The position numbers and the translations under genes were made by a program. Below are positions 14,035 through 21,960 of a stretch of DNA of 27,250 nucleotides, in pieces. The number at the start of each line of letters is the position of its first letter. Position 1 is the first letter of the stretch. This DNA is from JAVBPR01 sp031549485 (GTDB taxonomy: Bacteria; Bacillota; Clostridia; Oscillospirales; Feifaniaceae), in assembly GCA_031549485.1 (NCBI GenBank), contig JAVBPR010000002.1, forward strand, positions 1-27,250, in the 5' to 3' direction. The notes beneath the pieces were generated by a model. It was not told the DNA's origin and did not search any database. It saw only the letters and a program-made list of their open reading frames with translations.

Positions 14035-16551
14035 TTGAAACTGCTTGTTTTTGACGGAAACAGCATAATAAACCGGGCTTTTTACGGAATTAAACTTTTA
14101 TCCACAAAAGGCGGACTTTATACCAACGGGCTATACGGCTTTATCAATATTTTCAACAAGCAGATGGAAGAAGAAAAGCCGGATTGCGTTGCGGTCGCCT
14201 TTGATTTGTGCGCGCCGACCTTTCGCCATAAAGCGTTTTCGGAATACAAAGCGCATAGAAAAGGCATGCCCGAGGAGCTGGCGGCGCAGATGCCGCTTCT
14301 TAAGGAATGGCTTGATTTAAACGGCATAAAAAGGATTGAAATCGAGGGCTTTGAGGCGGACGATATTCTCGGGACGCTTGCCGAGTGCGCCGAAAAAGAA
14401 AATGAGAGCTGCGTTATCGTCACCGGCGACCGCGACGCGCTTCAGCTCTGCTCGCCCCGCGTTTCGGTAAAACTTGCGAAAACAAACGAGAGCATCATGT
14501 ACACGCCTGAAAGATTTGCCGAGGAATACGGCTTTCCGCCCGTGCAGCTTGTCGACTATAAGGCTATATGCGGAGACGCCTCGGACAATATTCCGGGAGT
14601 CGCCGGAATCGGCGCGAAAGGCGCATCCGACCTGGTAAAGCGGTTCGGAGAGCTTGAAAAAATTTACGATGAGATAGACGGCGAGGAAATCAAAAAATCG
14701 CTTGCCGATAAATTGATTGCGGGAAAAGAAGCGGCTTTTGTTTCGAAAATGCTTGCAAAAATCGTGCGGAACGCGCCTGTCGACTGTGAATTTTCCGCGC
14801 TTTCTCCGCACGAAAAAAATATCGATGGGCTTTTGGATTTTTATAAAAAAACCGAGTTTTCTAAATTCGCCGCCGCCTTGCGTGAGGCGGGAGCAGGCGA
14901 AGGCGCAGGGACGGTCGCGAAAATCGAAATGCCCGAAGTAAACGAGCTTTCATCGGCTTTTGAAGTTGCTTTTCTCGACGGGGATTTTTATATAATTTAC
15001 AAAGACGAGGGACTTTTCCTTTCCTGCGGCGGAAAAACTTATTTTACCGAGGATGCCGAAGTTATCAAAGCTGTTTTCGAAAGCGGAGCGAAAAAAACGG
15101 TTCACGACAGCAAAGAAGCATACTCGCGGCTAAAGAAACTCGGCATAACCGCCGAAAATATTGCCTTTGACACCGACATCGCGGCGTATCTTCTTGATCC
15201 TACCGCGACCGAGTATTCGGTTGCGCAGCTCGCGGTTAAATACCTTGCAAAAGATATTGAAAATGCCGGCGCGGCAGAAGTATTTATTTTGCCGGAGCTT
15301 GCAAAAGAGCTCGAGGAAAAACTTGAAAAAGAGGGCGCAGGCAAACTTTTTGCCGATATAGAGCTTCCGCTTGCGGCGGTTTTAGCCGATATGGAAGCGG
15401 CGGGAATCGGAATCGACAAAGAGCTGCTTAAAGGATTTTCAGAGGAGCTTGCGGAAGAAATTGCAGGTCTTGAAACGAAAATATACGAGGCGGCGGGCGA
15501 AGAATTCAACATCGGCTCGCCAAAACAGCTCGGGGCGGTGCTTTTTGAAAAACTTGCGCTCCCGGTTGTCAAAAAAAATAAAACAGGCTACGCAACCGAC
15601 GCGGAGGTGCTTGCTAAAATTTCGAAATATCATCCGATTATCGGCATGATTCTCGACTATCGCACCGCGGCAAAACTAAAGTCGACCTACGCAGACGGAC
15701 TGCTTAAAACTATCGCGGAGGACGGCCGGATTCATACCACCTTTCGGCAAAACGTCACTGCGACAGGAAGGCTCAGTTCAACCGAGCCGAATTTGCAGAA
15801 TATCCCCGTCCGCGGCGAAAAGGGCCGGGAAATCCGCCGGCTTTTCGTTCCCGAAAAGGGCTTTGTTTTTATTGATGCAGACTATTCTCAGATTGAACTT
15901 CGCGTGCTTGCGGGGCTTGCGGGCGATAAAAATATGATAAGCGCGTTTTTGGAGGAGCGGGATATCCACACCGAGACGGCGATGAATGTTTTCGGCGTTT
16001 CGGAAAAAGAGGTCACGCCCGAGCTTCGGCGCAGGGCAAAAGCGGTCAATTTCGGCATCGTTTACGGCATTTCGGATTTTTCGCTTGCGGAGGATATCGG
16101 GGTTTCGAGAAAAGAGGCAAAAGAATATATCGAAAACTATTTCGCCTATTACAGCGGAATAAAAAATTATCTTGATAAAACGGTTAAAGACGCGAAAGAA
16201 AACGGTTTTGTCACCACCGCTTTCGGGCGGCGCAGATATTTGCCCGAGCTTAAAAGCTCGAACTTTAACATTCGCTCTTTCGGGGAGCGGGTTGCGATGA
16301 ATACCCCGATTCAGGGAGCGGCGGCCGACATTATAAAAATCGCGATGATAAATGCGCATAAGGCGCTTTCGGGCACCGGAGCAAGGCTGATTTTGCAGGT
16401 GCACGACGAGCTTATTGTCGAAGCTCCGAAATCTGAGGCCGAAAAAATCGCGAAGATTTTACGGCGCGAGATGGAAAATGCCGCCGACCTTTCGGTGCCG
16501 CTTGTCGCGGAGGCCGGAATCGGCGAAAACTGGCTTGCGGCAAAGGGCTGA
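14035..16551 (+). CDS. polA: DNA polymerase I (5' nuclease + polymerase; 3'-5' exonuclease site degenerate)
   Basis: The protein has 838 aa. The 5' nuclease domain spans about 1-280, with FDGNSIINRAFYG, EADDILG at 107-113, GDRDALQL at 131-138 and GDASDNIPGVAGIGAKGA from 180. The 3'-5' exonuclease fold (about 300-440) remains, but the metal-binding DxE motif is replaced (VAFLDGDFYIIY), so proofreading is probably lost, as in Bacillus and Thermus Pol I. The polymerase domain has motif A DADYSQIELR at 614, motif B RRRAKAVNFGIVYG from 665 and motif C QVHDELIVE from 788. The start is a TTG with GGAGG ten bases before it. It acts in Okazaki fragment processing and repair. rimI follows 16 bp downstream. 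Confidence 0.97.
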   Translation: MKLLVFDGNSIINRAFYGIKLLSTKGGLYTNGLYGFINIFNKQMEEEKPDCVAVAFDLCAPTFRHKAFSEYKAHRKGMPEELAAQMPLLKEWLDLNGIKRIEIEGFEADDILGTLAECAEKENESCVIVTGDRDALQLCSPRVSVKLAKTNESIMYTPERFAEEYGFPPVQLVDYKAICGDASDNIPGVAGIGAKGASDLVKRFGELEKIYDEIDGEEIKKSLADKLIAGKEAAFVSKMLAKIVRNAPVDCEFSALSPHEKNIDGLLDFYKKTEFSKFAAALREAGAGEGAGTVAKIEMPEVNELSSAFEVAFLDGDFYIIYKDEGLFLSCGGKTYFTEDAEVIKAVFESGAKKTVHDSKEAYSRLKKLGITAENIAFDTDIAAYLLDPTATEYSVAQLAVKYLAKDIENAGAAEVFILPELAKELEEKLEKEGAGKLFADIELPLAAVLADMEAAGIGIDKELLKGFSEELAEEIAGLETKIYEAAGEEFNIGSPKQLGAVLFEKLALPVVKKNKTGYATDAEVLAKISKYHPIIGMILDYRTAAKLKSTYADGLLKTIAEDGRIHTTFRQNVTATGRLSSTEPNLQNIPVRGEKGREIRRLFVPEKGFVFIDADYSQIELRVLAGLAGDKNMISAFLEERDIHTETAMNVFGVSEKEVTPELRRRAKAVNFGIVYGISDFSLAEDIGVSRKEAKEYIENYFAYYSGIKNYLDKTVKDAKENGFVTTAFGRRRYLPELKSSNFNIRSFGERVAMNTPIQGAAADIIKIAMINAHKALSGTGARLILQVHDELIVEAPKSEAEKIAKILRREMENAADLSVPLVAEAGIGENWLAAKG

Positions 16552-16567
16552 CGGCAAGGGGGTAATG

Positions 16568-17041
16568 ATGGATAAAATACAGATGATTTTGATTTCGGCC
16601 GTAGCGGATAATGAAGTCGCGGCAAGCGAAATCGACAGGATAAATAAAGCGAGCTTCGGTGATCCGTGGAGCAAAAGTCAGGTATTAGATGAGCTTAATA
16701 ATCCCGCCGCAAAGACGGTTTGCGCCTATATTGACGGCAGGATTTGCGCTTACGGCGGGTACCTGAAAATTGCGGACACAGCGGAGATTATGAATATCGC
16801 TGTCGAGCCGGGTTGCCGCGGAAAAGGTCTTGGAAAAGCAGTTTTGCAAGCGCTGGAGCGTGAGGCTAAAAAAGAGGGGCTTGGGAAAATCTTTCTCGAG
16901 CTTCGCGCGGGAAACGCGGCAGCGAGAGGACTTTACGCCGGCGCGGGATTTGCAGAAGATGGCTGCCGGAAAAATTATTATAAAAACCCCGCTGAGGACG
17001 CGGTTTTGATGAGCAAGGAAACGAGGATAATTGACAATTGA
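16568..17041 (+). CDS. rimI: Ribosomal-protein-alanine N-acetyltransferase RimI
   Basis: This 157-aa GNAT protein starts at the second of two adjacent ATGs (16565 and 16568), which is better spaced from AAGGGGGT; the frame is open further upstream inside polA but without a start signal. Family marks are NKASFGDPWSKSQ, YGGYLKIADTAEIMNIAVEP, the acetyl-CoA loop GCRGKGLGKAVL and LELRAGNAAARGLYAGAGF. RimI acetylates the N-terminus of ribosomal protein S18 in E. coli, and Firmicute genes commonly lie beside the t6A genes, as here before tsaD. The last residues (RIIDN) and the TGA stop come from the TTGACAATT-family repeat, as for thiI, so the natural C-terminus appears to have been replaced. tsaB is not in the window. 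Confidence 0.9.
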   Translation: MDKIQMILISAVADNEVAASEIDRINKASFGDPWSKSQVLDELNNPAAKTVCAYIDGRICAYGGYLKIADTAEIMNIAVEPGCRGKGLGKAVLQALEREAKKEGLGKIFLELRAGNAAARGLYAGAGFAEDGCRKNYYKNPAEDAVLMSKETRIIDN

Positions 17042-17087
17042 CAATGGACAATTGACAATTATGGAAGCCGACTTTGTCGGCTTTGAT
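17026..17087 (+). repeat. TTGACAATT-family repeat, copy 2, with perfect terminal hairpin
   Basis: Three TTGACAAT-type units are followed by TTATGG and an 8-bp stem AAGCCGAC (17065-17072) / GTCGGCTT (17076-17083), loop TTT. Stem bases differ from those of the other copies but remain paired. The repeat supplies the stop codon of rimI. Confidence 0.8.
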
Positions 17088-17119
17088 TAAAAAAATAATA
17101 AGTAATTGGCGAAATGCAA

Positions 17120-17260
17120 TGGTTTGCCGGGCGAAAAAATACTTGATTTCTGAGATTTGTCGTTCATGTAGTTTTCGGCAGGCAAAATTATACTTGGTTT
17201 TTGAGGTTCGCGGTTCTCGAAATTTTCGGCGGGCAAATTTAAGCAGGCTCCGTAGGAGGA
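17120..17260 (+). repeat. 51-bp tandem repeat block ending in a CTCC-GTA-GGAG hairpin
   Basis: Units with CTTGATTTCTGAGATT and a following GTTCATG-TAGTTTTCGGC are spaced 51 bp apart (GTTCATG at 17162, its variant GTTCTCG at 17213). The block finishes with AAATTTAAGCAGG, the mini-hairpin at 17248-17258 and GAATAAAA. Because 51 is a multiple of three, both strands keep open frames that encode repeating peptides; these are not genes. Confidence 0.75.
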
Positions 17261-17285
17261 ATAAAAAAAGGGCGCACAAAAATTG

Positions 17286-17363
17286 GCGCGGAATATGGCG
17301 AACACAGTTCGCCTGCGGGCGGGTGAGTCCGCCCGCGATGCCGCATAGCGGCAGATTCCGCGC
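17286..17363 (+). repeat. Cloverleaf-like structured repeat, copy B
   Basis: The closing stem is GCGCGGAAT (17286-17294) with ATTCCGCGC (17355-17363). Inner hairpins are 17297-17303/17307-17313 (GGCGAAC/GTTCGCC), 17315-17322/17329-17336 (GCGGGCGG/CCGCCCGC) and 17339-17344/17348-17353 (TGCCGC/GCGGCA). It has the same order and stem lengths as 714-806, with paired substitutions in the closing stem and in hairpins 1 and 3. Confidence 0.7.
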
Positions 17364-17419
17364 TAAGAAAATGCGGATAATAATTGAGCGGTTATGCGGT
17401 TTTCGGTTTTGATTGGGCG

Positions 17420-17510
17420 ATGTTTGCCGGGCAAAATTACACTTGATTTCTGAGATTCGCCGTTCATGTAGTTTTCGGTGAACATATTTAAGCAGGCTCC
17501 GTAGGAGGAA
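17420..17510 (+). repeat. Second 51-bp-type unit plus mini-hairpin
   Basis: One unit (CTTGATTTCTGAGATT, GTTCATG at 17462) is followed by ATATTTAAGCAGG and the CTCC-GTA-GGAG hairpin at 17497-17507, then GAATAAAA. Confidence 0.7.
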
Positions 17511-17522
17511 TAAAAGCCAGTA

Positions 17523-17545
17523 GGGGGCGATGCCCACATCGCCCC
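17523..17545. repeat. GGGGCGATG palindromic repeat
   Basis: GGGGCGATG (17524-17532) pairs with CATCGCCCC (17537-17545) around CCCA. It is an inverted copy of the elements at 25937-26080 and 26376-26397. Confidence 0.75.
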
Positions 17546-17589
17546 GCGACTTATTTATCTTGGTCATGCCAAAATTACCGTTTTTTGTG

Positions 17590-17816
17590 GAGATTAGCCG
17601 TTCATGTAATTCTCGGCGGGTAAAGTAACGCTTGATTTCTGAGATTTGCCGTTCATGCAATTCTCGGCGGGCAAAATTACACTTGATTTCTGAGATTCGT
17701 CGTTCATGTAGTTTTCGGCGAACGTATTTAAGCAGGCTCCGTAGGAGGAATAAAAAAGCAGACTCCGTAGGAGGAACAAAAAAGCAGACGCCGTAGGCGG
17801 AATAAAAGGAGGAATA
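17590..17816 (+). repeat. 51-bp tandem units followed by three 26-bp hairpin units abutting tsaD
   Basis: GTTCATG occurs at 17600, 17651 and 17702, exactly 51 bp apart. Mini-hairpins then start at 17737 (CTCC-GTA-GGAG), 17763 (CTCC-GTA-GGAG) and 17789 (CGCC-GTA-GGCG), exactly 26 bp apart, each followed by GAATAAAA or GAACAAAA and AGCAGA. The last unit runs into AGGAGGAATAAA and the tsaD ATG. Confidence 0.85.
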
Positions 17817-17818
17817 AA

Positions 17819-18820
17819 ATGAGGGTGCTTGCAATTGAAACCTCATGCGATGAAACGGCTGCTGCTGTTGTAAAAGACGGGCGAGAAGTCCTCTCTAATG
17901 TCGTTTCAAGCCAGGTTGAAAATCATATAAAATTCGGTGGCGTCGTGCCTGAAATCGCCTCGAGAATGCATATCGAGGAAATAGGAATTGTATATAAAAA
18001 GGCGCTTGCTGACGCGAACCTGTCGCTTTCGGATATCGACGGAATCGCGGTGACGGCGTTTCCGGGGCTTATCGGCGCGCTTCTTGTGGGAGTGAATTTT
18101 GCGAAATCGCTTGCATATGCCGCGGGACTGCCGCTTATTGCGGTGCATCATCTGAAAGCGCATATCGCGGCCAATTACATAGCCTTTCCCGAACTTGCGC
18201 CGCCGTTTGTTTGCCTTCTGGTTTCGGGCGGGCACACCGAGATTATAAAAGTTGACGATTATCTTGATTTTACCCTTCTTGGAAGCACCCGTGACGACGC
18301 GGCGGGAGAGTGTTTCGACAAGGTGGCAAGGTCGCTCGGTCTGCCTTATCCCGGCGGAGTGAATTTGGATAAAATATGCACCGGAGAGCCCTGCGGAAAA
18401 TATATATTTCCGAGTCCTAAGGTTGACGGCGCGCCGCTTGATATGTCTTTTTCTGGGCTCAAGACGGCGGCGATAAATATTTTGCACAATGCAGCGCAAA
18501 AAAATATTGAAATCGACAAGGCGGCATTTGCCGATGATTTTTCCGAAAGCGTGTCGCGCGAACTTTGCGGCAGGGTGGAGACGGCGTTTCGTGAAACGGG
18601 ATATAAAAAGCTGGTTTTAGCCGGGGGAGTTGCCGCGAATTCAAGGCTTAGAAAACGCGCAAGTGAGCTTTGTGAAAGGGTTTGCGCTGCTTTATATGCG
18701 CCGCCGCTGAGTCTATGCGGAGATAACGCCGCTATGGTCGGCGCGGCCGGATTTTACGAAGCGCAGGCGGGAAATTTTGCAGACGTTTCGCTCAACGCAA
18801 AGGCAAACTGTGAGATATAA
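17819..18820 (+). CDS. tsaD: tRNA N6-adenosine threonylcarbamoyltransferase TsaD
   Basis: The protein has 333 aa, the usual bacterial length. TsaD moves the threonylcarbamoyl group from TC-AMP to A37 of ANN-decoding tRNAs, working with TsaB and TsaE. Seen motifs are ETSCDETAAAVV at the start, the metal-binding H111-x3-H115 (HHLKAHIAAN), VSGGHTEI, GECFDKVAR, FSGLKTA and the ASKHA nucleotide-fold end GGVAANSRLR and CGDNAAM. The ATG has AAAGGAGGAATAAA directly before it. rimI lies upstream but is separated by 777 bp of repeats, so whether the operon is still continuous is uncertain. Essential in most bacteria. Confidence 0.97.
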   Translation: MRVLAIETSCDETAAAVVKDGREVLSNVVSSQVENHIKFGGVVPEIASRMHIEEIGIVYKKALADANLSLSDIDGIAVTAFPGLIGALLVGVNFAKSLAYAAGLPLIAVHHLKAHIAANYIAFPELAPPFVCLLVSGGHTEIIKVDDYLDFTLLGSTRDDAAGECFDKVARSLGLPYPGGVNLDKICTGEPCGKYIFPSPKVDGAPLDMSFSGLKTAAINILHNAAQKNIEIDKAAFADDFSESVSRELCGRVETAFRETGYKKLVLAGGVAANSRLRKRASELCERVCAALYAPPLSLCGDNAAMVGAAGFYEAQAGNFADVSLNAKANCEI

Positions 18821-18831
18821 AATCAGTATTA

Positions 18832-18848
18832 TGTAAACCGGATTTACA
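18832..18848. promoter_or_regulatory. Inverted repeat upstream of rex, candidate Rex or other operator
   Basis: TGTAAA-CCGGA-TTTACA is a perfect 6+6 palindrome just after tsaD; a half-site-like TGTAAACCG recurs around 18949. Clostridial Rex sites are AT-rich TTGTTAA/TTAACAA palindromes, and this resembles them only partly. It lies 183 bp before the rex -35, so direct autoregulation is uncertain. Confidence 0.25.
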
Positions 18849-19014
18849 CAGCGGTTTTGAACAAAAAATTAGAGAAATCTTTATTTTACGGATGATTTCG
18901 GAGTTTGCGATGTGCAAAACTTTGGGCAAAATGTGCAAATCGTGTGTGTAAACCGCTATCGAAAAAAGTTGTTATGTAAAGTATCTTGTCGAAAAACGGC
19001 GGGCGGGGCAATAA

Positions 19015-19043
19015 TTGACAAACAACTCTATATTTTATATTAT
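19015..19043 (+). promoter_or_regulatory. Sigma-A promoter of rex
   Basis: A perfect -35 TTGACA (19015-19020), a 17-base spacer and -10 TATTAT (19038-19043). The predicted start near 19050 leaves a leader of about 16 bases carrying the GGAGG of rex. The TTG of this -35 opens the longer reading frame, which is why that frame's apparent start is not real. Confidence 0.75.
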
Positions 19044-19065
19044 TTATAATACAAACGGAGGGGCG

Positions 19066-19680
19066 ATGGGCAAGAAAATTTCGATTGCGGTAATAAGACG
19101 GCTTCCGCGCTATTATCGCCATTTGAGCGAGCTTTCTTCAATGGGAATCACCAAAATCAGCTCTACCGAGCTCTCGAAAAAAATGGGCCTTACCGCCTCG
19201 CAGGTGCGGCAGGACTTAAACTGTTTCGGCGGATTCGGGCGGCAGGGCTACGGATATCAGGTCGAAAGCCTTTTTGCCGAAATCGGCGCGATTCTCGGAA
19301 TCGATCGAGACTACCGAGCAATTCTCATCGGAGTCGGAAATCTCGGAAGCGCAATATCAAGATATCTTTCCGCGCTAAGCCCGTTTTTTTCGCTTGTCGG
19401 GCTCTTTGACATCGAGCCGAAAAAGACAAAAGTGGCGGGAAAAGAAATCCTCGGGATGAACGAGCTTGAAGGGTTTTGCAAAAAGGAAAAACCGCAGATT
19501 GCGGTGCTGACGCTTCCGCCAGAGGTCGCGCCGGAAGTGGCGGACAGACTAAAAAAATGCGGAATAAAAGGGATTTGGAATTTTTCGGGCGGAGAGCTTA
19601 AAGGCGATGTTCCTTGCGAAAATGTGCATCTCGCCGACAGCCTGATGATTCTTTTTTATCAAATCGGAGGTGAAAAATAA
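19066..19680 (+). CDS. rex: Redox-sensing transcriptional repressor Rex
   Basis: The product is 204 aa from the ATG at 19066, which has ACGGAGGGGCG before it. The winged-helix DNA-binding part (about 1-75) includes VIRRLPRYYRHLSEL, ISSTELSKKMGLTASQVRQD and LNCFGGFGRQGYGY. The Rossmann NAD(H)-binding part begins GVGNLGSAISRYL at 89, with an acidic residue after the second strand (GLFDIEPKK). Rex leaves its operators when NADH rises and controls fermentation genes in Clostridia. The downstream nitroreductase gene overlaps or abuts its end, so it is likely in the same transcript. Confidence 0.95.
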   Translation: MGKKISIAVIRRLPRYYRHLSELSSMGITKISSTELSKKMGLTASQVRQDLNCFGGFGRQGYGYQVESLFAEIGAILGIDRDYRAILIGVGNLGSAISRYLSALSPFFSLVGLFDIEPKKTKVAGKEILGMNELEGFCKKEKPQIAVLTLPPEVAPEVADRLKKCGIKGIWNFSGGELKGDVPCENVHLADSLMILFYQIGGEK

Positions 19681-19681
19681 G

Positions 19682-20521
19682 GTGAGCGATATTTTAAGAG
19701 AGCTGGATATTTACAAGATTGCCTGCGCAAGGCAGTCGGTGCGCTCGTTTGAGGGAGTTATTCCTGCGAAAACCTTAAACGCAATCGAAAATTTTATAAG
19801 TGACAACGAAACTCCTTTCGGAAACGACGCTCGGGTTTCGCTTATAGATTTTGAACAGGCCGGAACAACCGGCAAAAAGGTCACCTACGGGCTTCTTTCG
19901 GGATTTCGGTACGCTATAGCGGCCGAGGTTGATGAAGAGGCCGATTACGCGATGATTCAGATAGGCTACTGCCTTGAAAGGGCGGTTTTGTTCTGCACGG
20001 CGGTCGGGATTTCTTCCTGCTATCTCGGAGGAACATATAAAAAAGGTATTGTAAGTGAGCTTCTTGCGTCGGGAGAGGGGAAAATCGTGCCCGCAATAGT
20101 CGCTATCGGCGAAAAAAGCAGCCGCCAGGGGTTTGTTCCCGGCGTTATGCGAAAGCTCGCCAAAGGCGGCGAGCGCAAAGAATTTGAGGATATGTTTTTT
20201 AACGAAACCTTTGACCAAAGCCTAAATCAAATGCTGTGCGGGGATTATTATCCCGCGCTGGAGGCGCTTCGCATCGCGCCTTCTTCCGGAAATTCACAGC
20301 CGTGGCAGGTCGTAAAATGCGGCGAAAATATTCACTTTTACAAAGATACGACAAAAAAACAGCACGGCGAATTTGACCTAAACGAGCTGGATATGGGAAT
20401 CGGACTTTGCCATTTTGGGCTGGTCGCCGAGAGCGAGGGGCTTTATGGCCGTTTTTCGACCGAGGAACATCCAGACGGCGGAACTGAACTTGATTACATC
20501 ACCACCTTTGTCAGGGGCTGA
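19682..20521 (+). CDS. Nitroreductase family protein (TM1586-like)
   Basis: The product is 279 aa from the GTG at 19682, eleven bases after GGAGG; the in-frame GTG at 19670 touches that GGAGG and is too close. Features of the flavin nitroreductase fold are the opening RQSVRSFEG, VTYGLLSGFRYAIAAEV, IGYCLERAVLFCTAVGISSC with YLGGTY, and late APSSGNSQPWQVV. The layout matches the 'putative TM nitroreductase' group, in which one chain carries both halves of the usual dimer. It probably binds FMN and uses NAD(P)H; the substrate is unknown. Its place directly behind rex suggests redox-responsive expression. Confidence 0.85.
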   Translation: MSDILRELDIYKIACARQSVRSFEGVIPAKTLNAIENFISDNETPFGNDARVSLIDFEQAGTTGKKVTYGLLSGFRYAIAAEVDEEADYAMIQIGYCLERAVLFCTAVGISSCYLGGTYKKGIVSELLASGEGKIVPAIVAIGEKSSRQGFVPGVMRKLAKGGERKEFEDMFFNETFDQSLNQMLCGDYYPALEALRIAPSSGNSQPWQVVKCGENIHFYKDTTKKQHGEFDLNELDMGIGLCHFGLVAESEGLYGRFSTEEHPDGGTELDYITTFVRG

Positions 20522-20674
20522 TTTTAGCCGCGGAGCAAAGAAAAAAGCGCTCACTCTGAAATGGTGCATATATTGACGGCGAAACATTTTACATGATTAT
20601 TTTGACCGCCGGTTTTGCGGCGAAATGCCAAGCGGCGGCGGTCTTCAATAAATTTTTATTTAGGAGGGACGAAA

Positions 20675-21958
20675 ATGAAAATAAACGAAATTGGAAAACT
20701 GGCAAGAGCCGCATCAAGAGAAATGGCTGTTGTCCCCACTAAAGTTAAAAATGCTGCGCTTGAGGCCGTTTCGGCGGCACTTTTGGCAAACAGCGAGGAG
20801 ATTTTTAAAGCAAACATTATGGATTTAAGCGAAGCGGCGGGGCTTCCCGCGCCGTTTTTAAAACGGTCTTCGTTTGACGGCGGAAAGCTCGAAGACGCGA
20901 TGGAGGGGATTGTCGCGGTGCATGAAACCGATGATCCCTGCGGCAAAATTCTTGAAAAAACCGAGCTTTCAAAAGACCTTATCCTCGAAAAGGTCAAATG
21001 CCCTATCGGGGTTATCGCCATTATTTTTGAAGCGCGGCCGGAAATACTTATCCAAATTTCCGCGCTCTGCATAAAATCCGGAAACGTCGCGATTTTGAAG
21101 GGCGGCAAAGAGTGCGCGCGAACCAACAAGGTTATCTTTAACCTGATTTACGAGGCAGGGGTTAAAGCGGGGCTTCCGAAAGGGTTTATCAGTCTTATAG
21201 ACACCCGAGAGGAAGTTTCGGAACTTCTAAAACTTGATAAAGATATCGATCTTTTGATTCCGCGCGGAAGCAACGAATTTGTAAAATATATAATGGAAAA
21301 TACGCATATCCCGGTTATGGGCCATGCCGATGGCGTTTGCCACGTGTATATTGACAAATTTGCGGATAAAGATAAGGCGGTACGAATTGCGGTTGATTCG
21401 AAAACACAGTATCCGGCTGTTTGCAATTCCTCCGAAACCATATTGATAGACAGCGGCAGAATAGAATACCTTAAAGCTGTCGCCGAAGCGCTGCAAAATG
21501 CGGGCGTGAAAATTTTCGGGTGTGAAAAAACGGCTGAAATAATCGGATGCGAGCTGCATACAGGGAATTGGCACAACGAATATCTCGACTATGTCGCAAA
21601 TATGAGAGTTGTCGACGGTGTAGCGGGCGCAATTGAGCATATAAACACCTACGGCAGCGGACACACCGACGCGATTGTCACCGAAAACAAAGCAAATGCC
21701 GAAAAGTTTTTAAACGGTATTGACAGCGCAAACTGCTATCTAAATTGTTCCACGAGGTTTTCGGATGGATTCCGCTACGGGTTCGGCGCGGAAATCGGGG
21801 TTTCCACCTCGAAACTTCACGCCAGAGGCCCTGTCGGAATGGACGGGATAATGACCTATAAATATAAACTTTACGGCGCCGGACATACGGTTGCCGATTT
21901 TGAGGCGGGAACTTCCTGGTTTACCCACAAAAAGCTGTCGCCGGATGGAGGAAAATAA
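20675..21958 (+). CDS. proA: Glutamate-5-semialdehyde dehydrogenase (gamma-glutamyl phosphate reductase)
   Basis: The protein has 427 aa from the ATG at 20675 behind TAGGAGGGACGAAA; the frame is open to 20615 but without a start signal. ProA reduces gamma-glutamyl phosphate with NADPH in the second step of proline synthesis. Motifs are VKCPIGVIAIIFEARPE, KSGNVAILKGGKE, IPRGSNEFVKYI, the catalytic Cys250 in YPAVCNSSET, and the end segment GFGAEIGVSTSKLHARGPVG. The usual partner proB is not next to it. The stop lies 2 bp before the thrS start, and the thrS ribosome binding site is inside proA, so the two are translated from one message. The 150-bp leader holds a GACCGCCG/CGGCGGTC stem (20604-20643) of unknown role. 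Confidence 0.96.
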   Translation: MKINEIGKLARAASREMAVVPTKVKNAALEAVSAALLANSEEIFKANIMDLSEAAGLPAPFLKRSSFDGGKLEDAMEGIVAVHETDDPCGKILEKTELSKDLILEKVKCPIGVIAIIFEARPEILIQISALCIKSGNVAILKGGKECARTNKVIFNLIYEAGVKAGLPKGFISLIDTREEVSELLKLDKDIDLLIPRGSNEFVKYIMENTHIPVMGHADGVCHVYIDKFADKDKAVRIAVDSKTQYPAVCNSSETILIDSGRIEYLKAVAEALQNAGVKIFGCEKTAEIIGCELHTGNWHNEYLDYVANMRVVDGVAGAIEHINTYGSGHTDAIVTENKANAEKFLNGIDSANCYLNCSTRFSDGFRYGFGAEIGVSTSKLHARGPVGMDGIMTYKYKLYGAGHTVADFEAGTSWFTHKKLSPDGGK

Positions 21959-21960
21959 AC

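Noticed and set aside
17120..17780. CRISPR array
   Set aside because: The 51-bp units are contiguous and degenerate along their whole length, with no unique spacers of constant size and no cas genes.
20522..20674. T-box or other riboswitch in the proA leader
   Set aside because: Only about 150 bp long, with one GC-rich stem and no T-box consensus or other aptamer core that I can recognise.
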